From positions 124,001 through 188,000 of the forward strand of contig JAIXWQ010000012.1 in NCBI GenBank assembly GCA_027491195.1: a stretch of DNA of 64,000 nt, given 5' to 3'. Position numbers and translations under genes: made by a program. The notes beneath the pieces were generated by a model that worked only from the letters and a program-made list of their open reading frames with translations, had not been told where the DNA came from and ran no database searches. The stretch is from Cytophagaceae bacterium (GTDB lineage Bacteria > Bacteroidota > Bacteroidia > Cytophagales > Spirosomataceae). Within the stretch, counting starts at the first letter, position 1. Each line of letters starts with the position of its first letter. Below, piece by piece: positions 61,452 through 64,000 of this stretch.

Positions 61452-62941
61452 TTCAAGGCTAAGCTAGGTTTTCCGTTTTTCCAGGAAAATTCTTGGATGA
61501 ATATATAGGCCAAAATACAAATAAATCCGATGTTTTGGCTGATGATCATCGGGATTTCTAATTTGGCAAACAGTGCACCGGAAGCGATGGCTAAAACGCC
61601 TAGACTGATGTAAACAATCGCTGCCATCCAGCGGAAGGGTGCGGGATCGTATTTTTGGCCCCCTACATAACACAATACCGTCATCACGATCGCAGAGGTC
61701 AGGAAGGAATAAGCGCAGGCCATATATCCGTAAACTGGGATAAACAACACATTTCCGATCAGGGTTACCGCCAGTCCAGTCACCGTGATGACCGTTCCCA
61801 TATAGGTCTTATTCGTCTTTTTAAACCAAACCGATTGCGTATAATACACCCCTAAAAACAAGTTAGCTAGTAACAAAACAGGTACGACAGCAATGCCTTC
61901 CCAATAAATTGCTTGGCGTAAAAATAGGCCTTGAATCCAGAACAAATTAGAACTCACACCCACCCACAAAATCAGGCAAACAATCACAAACCAGTGACTC
62001 ACCAGGGCTAAATTGGCTTGGGAATTTTCCGCCGATTTAGATCCTAAAAAGAAAGGTTCCGCGGCATATTTGAAGGCCTGTATAGCTAGGCTCATAAACA
62101 CTGAAAGCTTGTAGCAATTTCCATAAATCCCAAGCGCATCTTCTGATGTTCTGTCCGCATAAAATCCAGCAGGTAAAAACTCCTCTAGCAATAAGCGGTC
62201 AAACATCAAGTTAAACATCGCCGCTAAACTCATGAACATGATGGGGTAAGAATAGACCCATAATTTCTTCATTTCAGTGCCATCAAAAGTCCACTTGAAA
62301 TCAGCGAAAGATGATCGTAGCCAATAAAATAGGCTGGCATTCGCGAGTAGGTTTGCAAGGAAAATATAACCTGCACCGATACTCGGGAAATACAGGTTTT
62401 GTAAAAATTCAGGCCCCCAATGTTCTTCGTGCATCGGCTTCAATAGGGCTAGGAAAAATAGATTCAGTCCAACGTTGATGAGGATGGAGACGATTTTGGC
62501 CTTCACAAATAATTGAATTTTACGCTCTAAACGAAGGCGGGCAAAAGGGATAGCGGTGACCGCATCGATGGCTAAAATCAAGGCTAACCAGCGCATAAAT
62601 TGACCTTTTCCTTCGTAGCCTAAGGTAGCCATTAAGGGGTCTGCAAATACAAATAATCCGACGGTGAAGAGTCCCGAAGTTAAGATGATCGCCGTTAAAA
62701 TGATGTTATAGTAGCGCTCTGGGGCCTCTTTTGCATAGCGAAAGAAAGCCGTTTCCATTCCGTAGGTGTAGATGATGTTCGCGATGGCGACATAACCGTA
62801 AAGTTTCACGTTCACGCCTAATTCTGCCGGAAGAAAAGCAGAGGTGTGAATGAAAACCAATAAAAAATTCAACGAGCGACCCAGGATGGTACTGAATCCA
62901 TAGGAGAGGGTTTCGCCGGCTAATTTTTTAAGAATGGACAT
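61448..62941 (-). CDS. Polysaccharide flippase (Wzx/MATE-type)
   Basis: 497 aa with about 12-14 membrane helices and no soluble domain. The start GETLSYGFSTILGRSLNFLL and SYPIMFMSLAAMFNLMFDRL match lipid-linked oligosaccharide flippases (PST/MOP superfamily). Likely moves undecaprenyl-linked glycan across the inner membrane. First gene of a run with the coiled-coil gene and zapA, an odd partnership. Confidence 0.85.
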   Translation of the reverse strand: MSILKKLAGETLSYGFSTILGRSLNFLLVFIHTSAFLPAELGVNVKLYGYVAIANIIYTYGMETAFFRYAKEAPERYYNIILTAIILTSGLFTVGLFVFADPLMATLGYEGKGQFMRWLALILAIDAVTAIPFARLRLERKIQLFVKAKIVSILINVGLNLFFLALLKPMHEEHWGPEFLQNLYFPSIGAGYIFLANLLANASLFYWLRSSFADFKWTFDGTEMKKLWVYSYPIMFMSLAAMFNLMFDRLLLEEFLPAGFYADRTSEDALGIYGNCYKLSVFMSLAIQAFKYAAEPFFLGSKSAENSQANLALVSHWFVIVCLILWVGVSSNLFWIQGLFLRQAIYWEGIAVVPVLLLANLFLGVYYTQSVWFKKTNKTYMGTVITVTGLAVTLIGNVLFIPVYGYMACAYSFLTSAIVMTVLCYVGGQKYDPAPFRWMAAIVYISLGVLAIASGALFAKLEIPMIISQNIGFICILAYIFIQEFSWKNGKPSLALK

Positions 62942-62975
62942 GCGTTAGAATGAGGTCAATTCTCAAAGTTACAAT

Positions 62976-63728
62976 TTATTGCTTTTGATAGCCGATGATT
63001 TGGTAAAAATGCTCAGAATAACTTTCGCTTATCGGAATGTGGTTCTCGCCAATCTTAATTTTTTGGCTTCGAATCGATTCCATTTTACTCAAAGAGACGA
63101 TAAACGATTTGTGCACGCGGATGAAATCGGTCGAAGGTAATTTTTCCTCGATAGATTTCATGGTCATTCTACAAACCACCGGAAATTTCTGAGTTCTGAG
63201 GTGAATTTTGATGTAGTCTTTTAAACCCTCAATGTAGAGAATGTCCTCTAGCATGATTTTCATCAAGGAATAATCGGCATGGATGAAAATGAACTCTAAT
63301 TTAGGAGCTTCCGCTGGTTTGTTTAGAACTAGTTTGCTCTTGTAATAATCTAAGGCTTTGTGACTTGCCTTTAAAAAACGTTCAAAGTTAATCGGCTTTA
63401 AAACGTAATCGATGACATCTAAATTAAAACCGTCTAAGGCATATTGTTGATAGGCTGTTACGAAAATGACCATCGGTTTTGTGGTCAAACTTTCTAAAAA
63501 TTGCAAGCCCGTCATTCCCGGCATTTGAATGTCTAAGAAGACAAGATCCACCGGATTATTTTCCAAATATTCTACCGCCTCCATCGCATTTCTGCAACGC
63601 TTAACGAGTTGAAGAAAAGGGACTTTGGAAATATTATCCTCCACTAAATCTAGAGCAAGACTCTCATCGTCCACCGCTAAACATTTTAAAACGGTACCAG
63701 GTAGTTCAATTAGGCTTTCCTCTGACAT
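62976..63728 (-). CDS. LytTR-family response regulator
   Basis: 250 aa: N-terminal receiver domain with acidic pocket Asp20-Asp21 and phospho-acceptor Asp66 (VFLDIQMPG), then a LytTR DNA-binding domain from about 145 (ILYIEGLKDYIKIHLRTQ, FIRVHKSFIVSLSKM). Regulates transcription when phosphorylated by the kinase encoded just upstream on the same strand. Targets unknown. Confidence 0.92.
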   Translation of the reverse strand: MSEESLIELPGTVLKCLAVDDESLALDLVEDNISKVPFLQLVKRCRNAMEAVEYLENNPVDLVFLDIQMPGMTGLQFLESLTTKPMVIFVTAYQQYALDGFNLDVIDYVLKPINFERFLKASHKALDYYKSKLVLNKPAEAPKLEFIFIHADYSLMKIMLEDILYIEGLKDYIKIHLRTQKFPVVCRMTMKSIEEKLPSTDFIRVHKSFIVSLSKMESIRSQKIKIGENHIPISESYSEHFYQIIGYQKQ

Positions 63729-63729
63729 A

Positions 63730-64000
63730 TTAGATGTGTTGAATGGTGAGGGTAATTTCGAAATCCGAATCTGATTCTTTTACCGTAAGTTCATGGTTCG
63801 TAGGGTATAATAATTCCAAACGTCTTTTTACGTTCGCTAACCCAATCCCAGAACTTTCGTCTTTTTTCTCGTTTAAAACAGCCCCTTTTTTGTTCGCCAC
63901 ATGGAAGGTAAGTTCTTTTGACGTATCATTTAATTCGATTTCTATCGTCGGGTTTTCAATGAAACCTACGCCATGTTTGAAGGCATTTTCTACGAAGGGA
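63730..64000 (-). CDS. LytS-like sensor histidine kinase (C-terminal part; rest outside window)
   Basis: The minus strand reads openly from the window edge to the TAA at 63730-63732. The visible residues are the ATPase end of a LytS/YehU-type kinase: PFVENAFKHG (N box), ELNDTSKELTFHV, then SSGIGLANVKRRLELLYP (G box). The sensor and phospho-acceptor regions lie beyond the window. Its stop is 1 nt before the response-regulator start, the usual pair order. Confidence 0.85.
   Translation of the reverse strand, partial: PFVENAFKHGVGFIENPTIEIELNDTSKELTFHVANKKGAVLNEKKDESSGIGLANVKRRLELLYPTNHELTVKESDSDFEITLTIQHI

Overview
This 64 kb window looks like chromosomal DNA from a Bacteroidota, most likely an aerobic member of the Cytophagales. 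The evidence is: repeated promoter-like TTG-N18-22-TAnnTTTG signals; almost no Shine-Dalgarno sequences; Bacteroidota-type families (DUF4834, the FtsL-like protein between rsmH and ftsI, a conserved 157-aa protein often mislabelled 'ABC transporter ATPase'); a eukaryote-like NADP isocitrate dehydrogenase; BshA of bacillithiol synthesis; LytTR/LytS-type signalling; and a CarB without its C-terminal MGS domain. A freshwater Spirosomataceae/Aquirufa-like organism would fit, but the genus is a guess. No rRNA, tRNA, CRISPR, IS element or prophage was found. The window is dense, mostly housekeeping sequence.

Layout. 1-7.2 kb: partial sterol-desaturase-family enzyme, Fe-S protein, free methionine sulfoxide reductase, phosphatidylserine decarboxylase, a possible membrane-tethered propeller/DNA-binding sensor, a lipoprotein, a LuxE-like protein, moaE, folA. 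7.3-16.7 kb: carB, three small unknown genes and a complete RND efflux operon (adaptor, pump, outer-membrane channel). 16.7-22.7 kb: purN, bshA, folK, yqgE, recG (with a 17-nt A tract) and an isolated nuoB-nuoC pair. 22.7-27.3 kb: three family-2 glycosyltransferases and an MsbA-like ABC exporter. 27.3-31.7 kb: aspartate aminotransferase, NhaD-type antiporter, PAP2 phosphatase, TlpA-like thioredoxin. 31.8-39.2 kb: a partial division/cell-wall cluster (rsmH-ftsL-like-ftsI-murE-mraY) that runs into aroA. 39.2-47.7 kb: amidohydrolase, membrane protein, purK-purE, LysM protein, M15 peptidase, fmt, greA, YggS-type PLP protein, coiled-coil membrane protein. 47.7-50.5 kb: rpsF-rpsR-rplI facing icd across a highly structured repeat region. 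50.7-64 kb: ffh, pheT, def, ppa, sppA, bioB, an acetyltransferase, a coiled-coil gene/zapA/rny, a polysaccharide flippase and a LytTR/histidine-kinase pair cut by the window edge.

Most striking is the rplI-icd intergenic region (about 48,876-49,273). It holds an intrinsic terminator that overlaps a perfect 18-bp inverted repeat. Beyond that lies an array of about 14 micro-palindromes, typically a 5-bp stem with a 3-nt loop. They are separated by a hexamer linker, TTAGTC on the left and GACTAA on the right, in a mostly 19-bp register, and the linker flips orientation at a central bidirectional terminator. Several units contain GCGAAGC, known as an exceptionally stable DNA mini-hairpin. I know of no named element with this architecture. 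A second pattern covers the whole window: 10 of 14 convergent gene pairs overlap at their 3' ends, and six of these interlock their two stop codons in a single YTAR tetranucleotide.
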